Positions 30,886-38,634 of a DNA stretch of 64,000 nt are shown here, piece after piece; position 1 is the first letter of the stretch, and the number at the start of each line of letters is the position of its first letter. Below the pieces are notes generated by a model. It worked only from the letters and a program-made list of their open reading frames with translations. It made no database searches and was not told the DNA's origin. Source of the stretch: Polaromonas sp. JS666 (GTDB taxonomy: Bacteria > Pseudomonadota > Gammaproteobacteria > Burkholderiales > Burkholderiaceae_C); the NCBI RefSeq assembly GCF_000013865.1, contig NC_007948.1, forward strand, positions 2,728,001 through 2,792,000. The letters run 5' to 3'. The position numbers were made by a program, and so were the translations under genes.

Positions 30886-32610
30886 TTACAGCGCCAGGCC
30901 GAGCCCGGGGTTACCCGCAACGCCGAGCAGCTCGGGGGTATTGGGCTTGGCCGGTTTGATCACCTTTTGAGCCTTGAGATAGTGCTCGACCACCTCCCAG
31001 ACGGGCGGCCCGGCATGTTTGCTGGCCTCGGCAACCGGCGCCCAGCCGGCCACCTTGTAAGTCTTGCCAGCCTCAATCAATTGGCCTTTCAGGCGCATGT
31101 TCTGGATGCGCGACCCCATTTTGGCTCCCGGCTCGCAGGTATAGGTCAGCCCGCCCACCCGCACCATGTCACCGCCCTGCTGGTAATAAGGATCGGGATT
31201 GAACAGGTTGTCACCCACGTCCTCCAGAATGGTTTTGATCGTCTCGCCGCGCATGTCCGTCAGGGTGGTCCACGGATAGGTGATCGCGGTCTGGTCCATC
31301 AGGTGTTCGCGCGTGATGGCCTGGCCGGGCAGCAACGATGTTCCCCAGCGAAACCCGGGGGAAAAGGCGATTTCGGCGCCGCGTACGTCCATCAGGGCGT
31401 CGAGGATGAGCTGGTCAAAGGTGCCGTTGAAATTGCCACGGCGGTACAGCGTGCCTTCGGTCAACGCCAGTTTTTCCGACAATTTGGCATCATAAGGCGC
31501 ACGCACCCTGGAAATCAGCGCACTCATGGCGGAATCAGCCGGCAACAGACTGGAAAACACCGGCAGCAGGCGGTAGCTGAAACCCCGCACCTGCTTGTCC
31601 TTCACGTCCAGATCCAGCACGCCCAGAAACTTGCCATTGCTTCCCGCATTGGTCACGATGGTCTGGCCGCCCGGGTTTTTGACAATCACAGGCACCGGCA
31701 CGCCGTCGTGAGTATGCCCACCCAGAATGGCGTCGATACCGGTAACGCGCGAGGCCATCTTCAGGTCCACGTCCATGCCGTTGTGGCTGAGCAGCACCAC
31801 CGCCTGCGCGCCCTTGGCGCGCGCCTCATTGACCGTTTCCTGCATCTCGCTTTCGCGGATGCCGAAAGTCCAGTTTGGCGTTTGCCAGCCGGGGTTGGCA
31901 ATGGGTGTGTAGGGAAAGGCCTGGCCCACGATGGCGACAGCCACGCCGTTCATCTCCCTGATCACATAGGGCTTGAACACCGGGTCGCCAAAGTCGCTGG
32001 TCTTGATGTTTTGCGCGATGAAGTCGACCTTGCCGGCAAAGTCCTGCTCGATGATTTTCTTGACACGTTCCTCGCCATAGGTGAAGTCCCAGTGGCCGGT
32101 CATGATGTCCACGCCCAGCAACTTCGCGGCGTCCACCATGTCCTGGCCCTGCGTCCAGAGCGCCGTGGCGCTGCCTTGCCAGGTATCACCGCCATCGAGC
32201 AGCAGCGCACCGGGGCGATCCGCCTTGAGTTGCCTGACCAGCGTAGCCAGGTGGGAAAAACCACCCACCTTGCCGTACTGGCGGGCAGACCGCTCAAAGT
32301 CCAGATAGGTAAAGGCATGCGCCTCGGGTGTGCCCGACTTCAGGCTGGCCGCTTTCAACAGTTGCTCGCCCACCAGATGAGGAACCTGCCCGCGCATGGC
32401 GCCGACGCCCAGGTTGACAGAGGGCTCGCGAAAATAACTGGGCAACAACTGGGCGTGGCAATCCGTCATGTGCAACAGGTGCACATTGCCGGAGCGCGGC
32501 AAGTTGTACAAGCCACCAGCCTGGGCAGCACTGGCCTCGCGCTGTAACGGAAAACCGGCAGCCAGGGCCGCAGCCATGACACTTGCAAATTCGCGGCGGG
32601 ACAGATTCAT
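30886..32610 (-). CDS. soxB: Thiosulfohydrolase SoxB
   Basis: SoxB is the periplasmic dimanganese enzyme that cleaves the terminal sulfone as sulfate from the SoxY-bound intermediate. The 574 residues begin with a twin-arginine signal (NLSRREFASVMAAALAAG). The metallophosphoesterase motifs follow: HMTDCHAQL (Asp 50, His 52), LLDGGDTWQGS, LLSHNGMDVD and ILGGHTHDGVP. I chose the ATG at 32610, which puts the RR motif close to the N-terminus. It is the last gene of the sox operon and lies about 105 bases after soxX. Confidence 0.96.
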   Translation of the reverse strand: MNLSRREFASVMAAALAAGFPLQREASAAQAGGLYNLPRSGNVHLLHMTDCHAQLLPSYFREPSVNLGVGAMRGQVPHLVGEQLLKAASLKSGTPEAHAFTYLDFERSARQYGKVGGFSHLATLVRQLKADRPGALLLDGGDTWQGSATALWTQGQDMVDAAKLLGVDIMTGHWDFTYGEERVKKIIEQDFAGKVDFIAQNIKTSDFGDPVFKPYVIREMNGVAVAIVGQAFPYTPIANPGWQTPNWTFGIRESEMQETVNEARAKGAQAVVLLSHNGMDVDLKMASRVTGIDAILGGHTHDGVPVPVIVKNPGGQTIVTNAGSNGKFLGVLDLDVKDKQVRGFSYRLLPVFSSLLPADSAMSALISRVRAPYDAKLSEKLALTEGTLYRRGNFNGTFDQLILDALMDVRGAEIAFSPGFRWGTSLLPGQAITREHLMDQTAITYPWTTLTDMRGETIKTILEDVGDNLFNPDPYYQQGGDMVRVGGLTYTCEPGAKMGSRIQNMRLKGQLIEAGKTYKVAGWAPVAEASKHAGPPVWEVVEHYLKAQKVIKPAKPNTPELLGVAGNPGLGLAL

Positions 32611-32715
32611 GGCGTCAGGCATCCTGCCCGGCAAGCCGGGTGTGGGTTGAAACTACTATCAATTTGAGCTGTTTGCGCCCCTATTTCCCGGGCAGACAGC
32701 CAGAATCGCCGTTGA

Positions 32716-33372
32716 TTATTTATTGACCGGCGATTGCGGATCCAGCAGCAGCGCCATCACGTCGCGAATCTGCTGCTCACCCAGGATGGCCGCATGGCCA
32801 AACCGGGGCATGCCGGAGCAGGCGTTGTAGGCCTTGGCGTTCCAGAGTTTTCCCCAGGTGTACTCAACAATGGGTTTGCTGGCAGCAGCGGCCGGGTCAC
32901 TCACGCCGCGCAGCTTGCCGTAGTTGTAAAGGCTGGGGCCTATCGAGCCAAAAGACAGTTCCGCCTTGCTGATCTGATGGCAGTTGTAGCAGCTGCCACC
33001 GTTGGCTTCACCGGGCTTGTCGCTCCAGGTCAGGCCGCGCCCGTTCTGGGCAATTTTTTCGCCTTCGCGCCAGTTGCCGATAAATTTGCCATCCAAGGGA
33101 AACTTCACCGTTTTCAGGTTGGCCTCTTCAATGGCTTTGGCCAGTTTTTCATCGAGCGGCTTCCCCGCAGCCTCCGAACAGGCCTGGTTGGAGGCATCGA
33201 GCTTGAGCCGGTCCAGCCTGGCAATACCCTGTTCGCGGAACGAGCCCTTCAGCACTTGGGCGGTGGCTTCATCAACCGCCTGCGACGTGGGCGCCATCGC
33301 GCAACCGGCCAGCAGCACGGTCAAAGCGGTGCCGACTGCCAGCAGGGCTACTTTTTTTTGTGTCTTGTTCAT
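32716..33372 (-). CDS. soxX: Cytochrome c SoxX, lipoprotein-like
   Basis: SoxX pairs with SoxA to attach thiosulfate to SoxY oxidatively. This 218-residue form has one haem site, CYNCH (residues 128-132), and a GMPRFGH segment that probably supplies the distal Met ligand. The N-terminus ends in LLAGC, with Cys 24 in a lipobox, so the protein may be lipid-anchored rather than soluble. About 100 residues lie between the signal and the haem domain, so this is a long-type SoxX. The start is the ATG at 33372. It follows soxA by 19 bases. Confidence 0.92.
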   Translation of the reverse strand: MNKTQKKVALLAVGTALTVLLAGCAMAPTSQAVDEATAQVLKGSFREQGIARLDRLKLDASNQACSEAAGKPLDEKLAKAIEEANLKTVKFPLDGKFIGNWREGEKIAQNGRGLTWSDKPGEANGGSCYNCHQISKAELSFGSIGPSLYNYGKLRGVSDPAAAASKPIVEYTWGKLWNAKAYNACSGMPRFGHAAILGEQQIRDVMALLLDPQSPVNK

Positions 33373-33391
33373 GTCAATCCTTCTGCCCGGT

Positions 33392-34207
33392 TTAACGCTT
33401 GAGCGCAGGAGCGGTGGAGGCACCGCCCTTGCTGTTCACACCCATGTACACGCCCAGCGCAATGGTCGCGTCGGAGGCATAGCCCGGGAACGGAAAGCGC
33501 TGCTGCCGATAGCAGTCATTCAGGCGGCGCTGCATGCTCCACAAATCGCCGCTGGAAACACGGTAGGCCGGCCACGCGCCAAAACCGGTGCTGGCGCCAG
33601 GTTCTTTGGTCAGGTTGGGAAGGTCCTGCAGACGCACACGCTTGTTGTCCTCCCCATGGCAAGACGCACACGAAAAGTCATAGGGGCCGCCGCGCAGGTA
33701 GAACACCTTCTTGCCAACTTCATACATCAGCTTTTCCTGCGCATGGGCCTGCGGCAGGTTGAAGCTCATGCCGCGCGATTCGCCCGAAATATAGGCCACC
33801 AGCGACTCAATGGTCTTTTGCTCGCCTGTACCAAAGCTGGTTTTGGCGATGTCAGCCGCATTGAAACCCTGCAGTTGCTCCATACAGGTGAGCAGGCGCG
33901 ACTCCAGGTCCTGCACGCGCCGGGTGTCCGCAAAAAAGCGCGGCAACTCGACAAAAGTGCCCTTCACCACGCCGGGGCCTTTGCCCAGGTCGCATTTTTC
34001 GAGCGAAGCATTCTTCGGGCCGCGCGCCTGTTTCCAGATCAGCTCACCCTTGGCCTCATACAGCTCGGCCGGGTTGCCATCGGCCAGCATCGCACGGTAC
34101 TCGGCGATGCCCTCGGCGGTGCTTTTCTGCGCGGCGGCGGACAACGGGAACAGCGCCAGTGCCGTAAGTGCCGCCAGTGCCGCAGGCCCGTACAGGCTTG
34201 ATTTCAT
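33392..34207 (-). CDS. soxA: Cytochrome c SoxA, single-haem type
   Basis: SoxA is the catalytic haem subunit of the SoxAX thiosulfate-coupling enzyme. The 271 residues have a signal peptide and only one CxxCH, CASCH at residues 180-184. The position of the first haem in diheme SoxA is occupied by TCMEQLQGF, with Cys 108 and an earlier Cys 72 left for a disulfide. Cys 232 in RRLNDCYRQQRFP is the persulfidated cysteine that binds the catalytic haem iron. The start is the ATG at 34207, inside the longer open frame. Confidence 0.93.
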   Translation of the reverse strand: MKSSLYGPAALAALTALALFPLSAAAQKSTAEGIAEYRAMLADGNPAELYEAKGELIWKQARGPKNASLEKCDLGKGPGVVKGTFVELPRFFADTRRVQDLESRLLTCMEQLQGFNAADIAKTSFGTGEQKTIESLVAYISGESRGMSFNLPQAHAQEKLMYEVGKKVFYLRGGPYDFSCASCHGEDNKRVRLQDLPNLTKEPGASTGFGAWPAYRVSSGDLWSMQRRLNDCYRQQRFPFPGYASDATIALGVYMGVNSKGGASTAPALKR

Positions 34208-34306
34208 CGTGGTCTCCTCAACCGTTTTCGTTATCAACCGTCTTCGTTATTGTGAGGTCGCACCGCTGAAGCTGGTGCGACGCCGGCGCGATGCAGATGC
34301 TGCCCT

Positions 34307-34618
34307 TCAGGCAACAAGCGCTTCGTCGCTGCGCTTGTCACCGTGGTTGTCGACCCAGTTCACCACGATCTTGTCGCCGGCCTTGCCGCCCTTGAAGCTG
34401 AACTGCACGAAGGGATTCTTCGACACCGCCGTACCCCATTGGGCACTCATCACGGTTTTCCCGTTCCAGGTGGCGTTGATGGTCTGGATAAACCAGGCGG
34501 GCACGGTCTTGCCTGCGGCGTCCTTGCGCTGACCGCTCTCCATTTCGTGGCTGACCAGCACTCGGACCGTGGTTTTATCGCCCTGGGCCTGGGCCCGGAT
34601 TCGCATTGGATCTGACAT
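34307..34618 (-). CDS. soxZ: Sulfur carrier partner SoxZ
   Basis: SoxZ forms the heterodimer that presents the SoxY carrier arm to the other Sox enzymes. The 103 residues show the SoxZ beta-sandwich pattern, MRIRAQAQGDKTTVRVLVSHEMESG and FIQTINATWNGKTVMSAQW, with KNPFVQFSFKGGKAGDKI. The ATG at 34618 has AGGAG upstream (TCAGGAGAAAAA). A longer frame reaches back into soxY and is rejected. SoxY and SoxZ are separated by 50 bases. Confidence 0.95.
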   Translation of the reverse strand: MSDPMRIRAQAQGDKTTVRVLVSHEMESGQRKDAAGKTVPAWFIQTINATWNGKTVMSAQWGTAVSKNPFVQFSFKGGKAGDKIVVNWVDNHGDKRSDEALVA

Positions 34619-34668
34619 TTTTTCTCCTGACTTGAACTGTGATTGACGTGAGACCGGGGCGCGGCAAG

Positions 34669-35136
34669 CTAGCCGCCGCAACCGCCCAGCGTGACTTTCA
34701 CTTCTTTCACAGCGTAAAAATACTTGTCGCCGACTTTGGCCAGCGCATACACATTGGACGACTGACCCATCTTGATGTTGGTCGAGACGCTGGCATCGGT
34801 GCCGGCCGGAATATCGAACAGCGCCGCCAGCGCGCTGGGATTTTTTTCAACCACGAATGCAATCTGCGTGGTGTTGGCCATGCTGCTTTGCGCACCAACG
34901 CGCACCACGCTGCCGTTTTCGGCAATCTCCGGGGCCTGCAATACCAGTTCCTTGCTTTCAACCGGTGCGCTGGTGGCGCCCAGGGTCTTGGCGGCCTCCG
35001 CGAAGGATTTGCTGTCAAAAGCCACCTTGTTCCAGCCCGGCGCATTTTGCGCATAGGCCGGCACCAGGCCGGAGGCGGCAGCGAGGGCCAGCGCCGTGGC
35101 GCCAGAACTGCTGGTTAAAAATTCACGACGTTCCAT
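34669..35136 (-). CDS. soxY: Sulfur carrier protein SoxY
   Basis: SoxY carries the sulfur substrate on a cysteine at the end of a flexible tail. The 155 residues start with a twin-arginine signal (MERREFLTSSSGATALAL) and end with the diagnostic GGCGG, with Cys 153 as the covalent carrier. The core VRVGAQSSMANTTQIAFVVEKNP is typical. It lies 145 bases after soxD, the largest gap inside the operon, which leaves room for an internal promoter, though I see no strong one. Confidence 0.96.
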   Translation of the reverse strand: MERREFLTSSSGATALALAAASGLVPAYAQNAPGWNKVAFDSKSFAEAAKTLGATSAPVESKELVLQAPEIAENGSVVRVGAQSSMANTTQIAFVVEKNPSALAALFDIPAGTDASVSTNIKMGQSSNVYALAKVGDKYFYAVKEVKVTLGGCGG

Positions 35137-35281
35137 GGATCGAACTCCTTAACTTGCTTATTGATCTAACTTTTTTTTGGTGTCTTGAAACCTGAGCGCC
35201 ATTGGACACAAAAACCGACACCCGCGGGAGGGGATTTATCCCACGTCACCACCGCACTCACCAATTTTGACGCGTCACCAT

Positions 35282-36496
35282 TCATGGTTTCGCCCCCAGC
35301 GCCAGCCACTGGGCAAGCTGAGCCGATTCGGCCAGGCTCAAGGACTGTGCTGGCATGGCCATGGAGCCCCAGACGCCCTGTCCACCTGCCCTGATTTTGC
35401 CCGACAGGTAATTCACCGCATCGGCGTGATCTTTATATTTCGCGGCGATCTCCCTGAACGACGGGCCGACGAGTTTACTGTCCATGCCATGGCAGGCAAC
35501 ACAGGCATTCTTCTGCAGCAGCGGCATGACTCCCGCAGTGCCCGCAGGGATGGGGGCCGTGGTCGCCGCAGCTGGCAACGCAGCCTTCGCTCCTTTTTCA
35601 GGAGCACTTGAAGACCGCTCGTATCGGGCTACATCGAGATTTGGCTCAAAATTCCGGGCCTGGGGCGGCCGTGTGGTATCGGCCCCGCGGCTGACGCCCA
35701 CCAGGCGTGACTGGTCCACCAGGTTGCCGTGCGCATTGCGCGCATAGTCGGGCAAAAAGCTTTTGACGACGGCTTGCGCCTTGCAGTCTTTCATGCAGGC
35801 CAAGCCCTGTACATCGGGCCGCGCCGTGCCACCCAACTCCTTGCCGGGCCACAACGCGTGCGCGGTGGTCATGCCATGGCGGTTGGGCAGGCGGTCCTGC
35901 ACCTCGCGGATGTTGCTGTCAGATAGCGTGAAGTCCGCGGGCAATACATTGCCCAGATGCAGGATGTAGGCAGTGGCGGCATACACCTCGTCGGCAGTCA
36001 ATGTTTTGGGCGCATTCCAGGGCATGGCCCGGTTGATGTAGTCCCACAGGGTAGACAGCGTGGACAACTTCATCAGCGTGGTGCGATGCGGCTGGTTGGC
36101 ACCCGGCAACAGGCTGTCCACCCGGCCGGCCCGGATGTCCTGGGCCGTCACGCCCCCGACCAGCGGTGTAAACACATCCGACGACTCGGCAAAACTGCCG
36201 TGGCAGGACGCACACTGGGCTTCCCACAAGACCTCACCCTGGCGTACCGAGCCCTGCCCCTTGGGAAGCCCCTTGAAGTCGGGCCGGACGTCAATGTCCC
36301 AAGCCCTGATTTCCGCGGGCGTGGCGGTTCGGCCAATGCCTGAAATACCCGCACCCGCCAGCGAAACCTGCGCTGCTGCGCGCTTTGGCGCTGGCAGGGA
36401 TTGCGCCTGGCTTGCACCCACGCCCAGCATCCATACACAGGCGCAGGCGGTCAGCCGCCAGGCACCGGGGAGCAGCCTGGACCTAGATCTGGACAT
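35282..36496 (-). CDS. soxD: Diheme cytochrome c SoxD of sulfane dehydrogenase
   Basis: SoxD accepts electrons from the molybdenum subunit SoxC in the sulfane dehydrogenase that oxidises the outer sulfur on SoxY. The 404 residues have a signal peptide and two haem sites, CASCH at 95-99 and CVACH at 332-336, joined by an Ala/Pro linker. The pair lets the organism take all eight electrons from thiosulfate. The start overlaps the end of soxC by 14 bases. Confidence 0.93.
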   Translation of the reverse strand: MSRSRSRLLPGAWRLTACACVWMLGVGASQAQSLPAPKRAAAQVSLAGAGISGIGRTATPAEIRAWDIDVRPDFKGLPKGQGSVRQGEVLWEAQCASCHGSFAESSDVFTPLVGGVTAQDIRAGRVDSLLPGANQPHRTTLMKLSTLSTLWDYINRAMPWNAPKTLTADEVYAATAYILHLGNVLPADFTLSDSNIREVQDRLPNRHGMTTAHALWPGKELGGTARPDVQGLACMKDCKAQAVVKSFLPDYARNAHGNLVDQSRLVGVSRGADTTRPPQARNFEPNLDVARYERSSSAPEKGAKAALPAAATTAPIPAGTAGVMPLLQKNACVACHGMDSKLVGPSFREIAAKYKDHADAVNYLSGKIRAGGQGVWGSMAMPAQSLSLAESAQLAQWLALGAKP

Positions 36497-37814
36497 TTTT
36501 CACCTCGCCGTTTTCCTCCAGCAGCCACGACTGGATGGCGTTGTTGTGATAAATGCTGCGCGAGGCACGCACCTTGCGCAATTCAGCGTAGGTCGGCTGG
36601 ACCTGCCCGGTTTCATCCACGGCCCGGCTCTGAAAAATCGCTGGTTTGCCGTCCCAGACAAAGTCGGCATTAAAACGCGTCAGGCATTTGGCAAGCACCG
36701 GGCCCTGGAGCCGGGCCGGTGCCCAATTGCGTCCGCCGTCAGTCGACACGTCCACCCGGCGGACCTTGCCGCGCCCGCTCCAGGCCAGGCCCGTGATGGT
36801 GTGAAACCCTTTTTGCAGCAGCACCTGGCCGCCACTGGGCGAGGTGACCACGCTTTTGACTTCCTGGATGCTGGTGTACTGGCGGTGCGTGCCATCGGGC
36901 AGCAAATCGACGTAATGGATGGTCTCGTCCTTCGCGCCGTAGGGCATGTCACCCACCTCAATGCGCCGCAGGTATTTGACCCAGCTCACGCCCTGCACGC
37001 CCGGCACGATCAGGCGCAAGGGGTAGCCGTTTTCGGGCCGCAGCATTTCGCCGTTTTGCCCGTACGCCACCAGCACCTCGCCACTCATGATCAGACTCAT
37101 CGGAATGGTGCGCGTCATGCCTGAGCCGTCGGCGCCTTCTGCCAGGATGAATTTGGCGCGCCGCAAGTCCGCGCCGCACAACTCTAGAAGGGTGCGCAGG
37201 GGCACGCCGGTGAATTCGCTGCAGCTGAGCATGCCGTGGGTGTATTGCACCGTGGGCACCGCCGCATTGCCCCATTCCATGCCGGTGTTGGCTCCGCACT
37301 CAATGAAATGCATGCGGCTGACACTGGGCAGGCGCATCACGTCGTCCATGCTGAACACCATGGGGCGCTTGAGCAGGCCTTCGTCAGAGCCATTGACCAT
37401 CAGCCGGTGCCTGGACGGATCGATATCCCACCAGCCCTGGTGGTGCCGTTCAAAATGCAGGCCACTGGGCGTGATGATGCCAAACAGCCCCTGGAGCGGA
37501 CAAAAACTGACACTCGACTGGCCGACCCGCGTCAGGCCCGGGCTTTCACGGCGCTGCAGGTTTTTTTCAAATTCGCTGGGCAGGCCGTAGCCGCGTGCCG
37601 CAACCGGCTGACCCAGGCCCTTGCTATGGGGCGGCAGATTCAGGATGTTCGCGTCACCCCCCTCCCCTTGGGCACTGACGGACCCAGCCGCCGTAGCGGC
37701 AGCAGCTGTGGCAAAGGCCTTGGCCAGAAAGCCGCGCCGGCCGGCCCGCACATCTTGTATCTGCGTGCGGCTCAGGAAATTTTCAGGTGCGCGTTGCAGG
37801 AATCGACTGAACAT
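36483..37814 (-). CDS. soxC: Sulfane dehydrogenase molybdenum subunit SoxC
   Basis: SoxC belongs to the sulfite oxidase family and binds a molybdopterin cofactor. The 443-residue protein has a twin-arginine signal (AGRRGFLAKAFATAAAA). The Mo-ligand cysteine is Cys 173 in HFIECGANTGMEWG, followed by WSGRGKVRRVDVSTDGGRNW in the dimerisation domain. It lies 17 bases after soxR and overlaps soxD. The presence of soxCD implies complete oxidation to sulfate rather than storage as sulfur globules. Confidence 0.95.
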   Translation of the reverse strand: MFSRFLQRAPENFLSRTQIQDVRAGRRGFLAKAFATAAAATAAGSVSAQGEGGDANILNLPPHSKGLGQPVAARGYGLPSEFEKNLQRRESPGLTRVGQSSVSFCPLQGLFGIITPSGLHFERHHQGWWDIDPSRHRLMVNGSDEGLLKRPMVFSMDDVMRLPSVSRMHFIECGANTGMEWGNAAVPTVQYTHGMLSCSEFTGVPLRTLLELCGADLRRAKFILAEGADGSGMTRTIPMSLIMSGEVLVAYGQNGEMLRPENGYPLRLIVPGVQGVSWVKYLRRIEVGDMPYGAKDETIHYVDLLPDGTHRQYTSIQEVKSVVTSPSGGQVLLQKGFHTITGLAWSGRGKVRRVDVSTDGGRNWAPARLQGPVLAKCLTRFNADFVWDGKPAIFQSRAVDETGQVQPTYAELRKVRASRSIYHNNAIQSWLLEENGEVKNVQI

Positions 37815-37831
37815 GAAGCGGGTCTCCGGGC

Positions 37832-38215
37832 TCAGACTTTTAGCGAACTGGCTCGGTACAACAAGCTCTCTGATGCGGGCACTGCACCGGGCTCGTCCAG
37901 CTCAATCGCGATCTGGGTGCACACGCTGCGGCACAGCGCGACAGCTTTTTCGCTTTGCACCCGGTAAATCACCTGCGCGCCCTCTTTGCGTTTGGCCAGA
38001 ACCCCCGTGCGATAGAGCACCGCCAGGTGCTGCGAAAGATTGGGCTGCGTGGTGTCAATTTCGGCAAGCAGCTCATTGACAGACTTTTCGCGCTCGCACA
38101 AGGCGCTCAACACACGCAAACGCATGGGCGTGGCCAGCACCGAAAACAACTCGGCGGCCAGTTCAAACACCCGACTGCTTTCAGTACTTCCCTTCGACGC
38201 GATCATCTGATTCAT
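37832..38215 (-). CDS. soxR: ArsR-family repressor, SoxR type
   Basis: This 127-residue protein is a winged-helix ArsR/SmtB-type regulator with the helix-turn-helix TTQPNLSQHLAVLYRTGVLAKRKEGAQVIYRV. Cysteines at CEREK and at CRSVC are candidate sulfur-sensing residues, as in the SoxR/BigR/SqrR group that lifts repression when reactive sulfur forms a bridge. It is the first gene of the sox operon. A palindrome lies 11 bases before its start, so it most likely represses itself and the sox genes. This is not the redox-sensing MerR-type SoxR of E. coli. Confidence 0.88.
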   Translation of the reverse strand: MNQMIASKGSTESSRVFELAAELFSVLATPMRLRVLSALCEREKSVNELLAEIDTTQPNLSQHLAVLYRTGVLAKRKEGAQVIYRVQSEKAVALCRSVCTQIAIELDEPGAVPASESLLYRASSLKV

Positions 38216-38226
38216 AAGTAAATCCG

Positions 38227-38238
38227 AATATAAGTATT
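38227..38238. promoter_or_regulatory. Probable operator of the sox operon
   Basis: The sequence AATA-TAAG-TATT is an inverted repeat with four-base arms and a four-base centre, 11 bases ahead of the soxR start. On the coding strand the motif TACTTAT occurs twice, once here and once overlapping the soxR ATG. AT-rich palindromes of this kind are typical ArsR-family operators. Confidence 0.5.
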
Positions 38239-38380
38239 TGATGATATTTTGAGCGTGAAAAGCCTCACCGCAATACCGTACTTACCCTTGGATGCGTCTG
38301 TTGCGCACAAACGTGAAGATTGCAAACGCTATCAATTCGAGAGCCGGTTTCTCCGGCCCAGCATGGCGGGAAAAACTTTT

Positions 38381-38618
38381 AACCTAGAAACGGCAGTTGG
38401 ATGCGTCCGAGTGCGCCGTGATCGGCGTGCCAGGCAAGGCGTGACAACGCAGTGGGCTCCTGCCCACAAGGCGGAGCAACGCAGCATGGCGCGCCGAGCA
38501 TGGTGCAATCGGGCGCATAGCGCTGTCACCCAGAAGGTAAACGCCATCGAAGAGGGGAAAGTCCATGGGCATGCGGCTTTCCTGAAGTTTGCGAGCGGTC
38601 AACTGCTGTTTCTAGGTT
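38381..38618. mobile_element. 238-bp MITE-like element with 19-bp terminal inverted repeats
   Basis: The two ends are nearly perfect inverted copies: AACCTAGAAACGGCAGTTG at 38381-38399 and its complement at 38600-38618, with one mismatch in 19. Inside are GC-rich partial inverted repeats but no transposase. A 72-codon minus-strand open frame fills the inside and is not believed to be a gene. No clear target duplication is visible. It separates soxR from prpE. The 38239-38380 stretch upstream holds no gene that I can see. Confidence 0.7.
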
Positions 38619-38634
38619 CAATGCCAGGAATGCG

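Noticed and set aside
38384..38602. 72-codon minus-strand frame inside the 238-bp element
   Set aside because: It fills the inside of the inverted-repeat element, has no ribosome site and odd composition, so it is best seen as part of the element.
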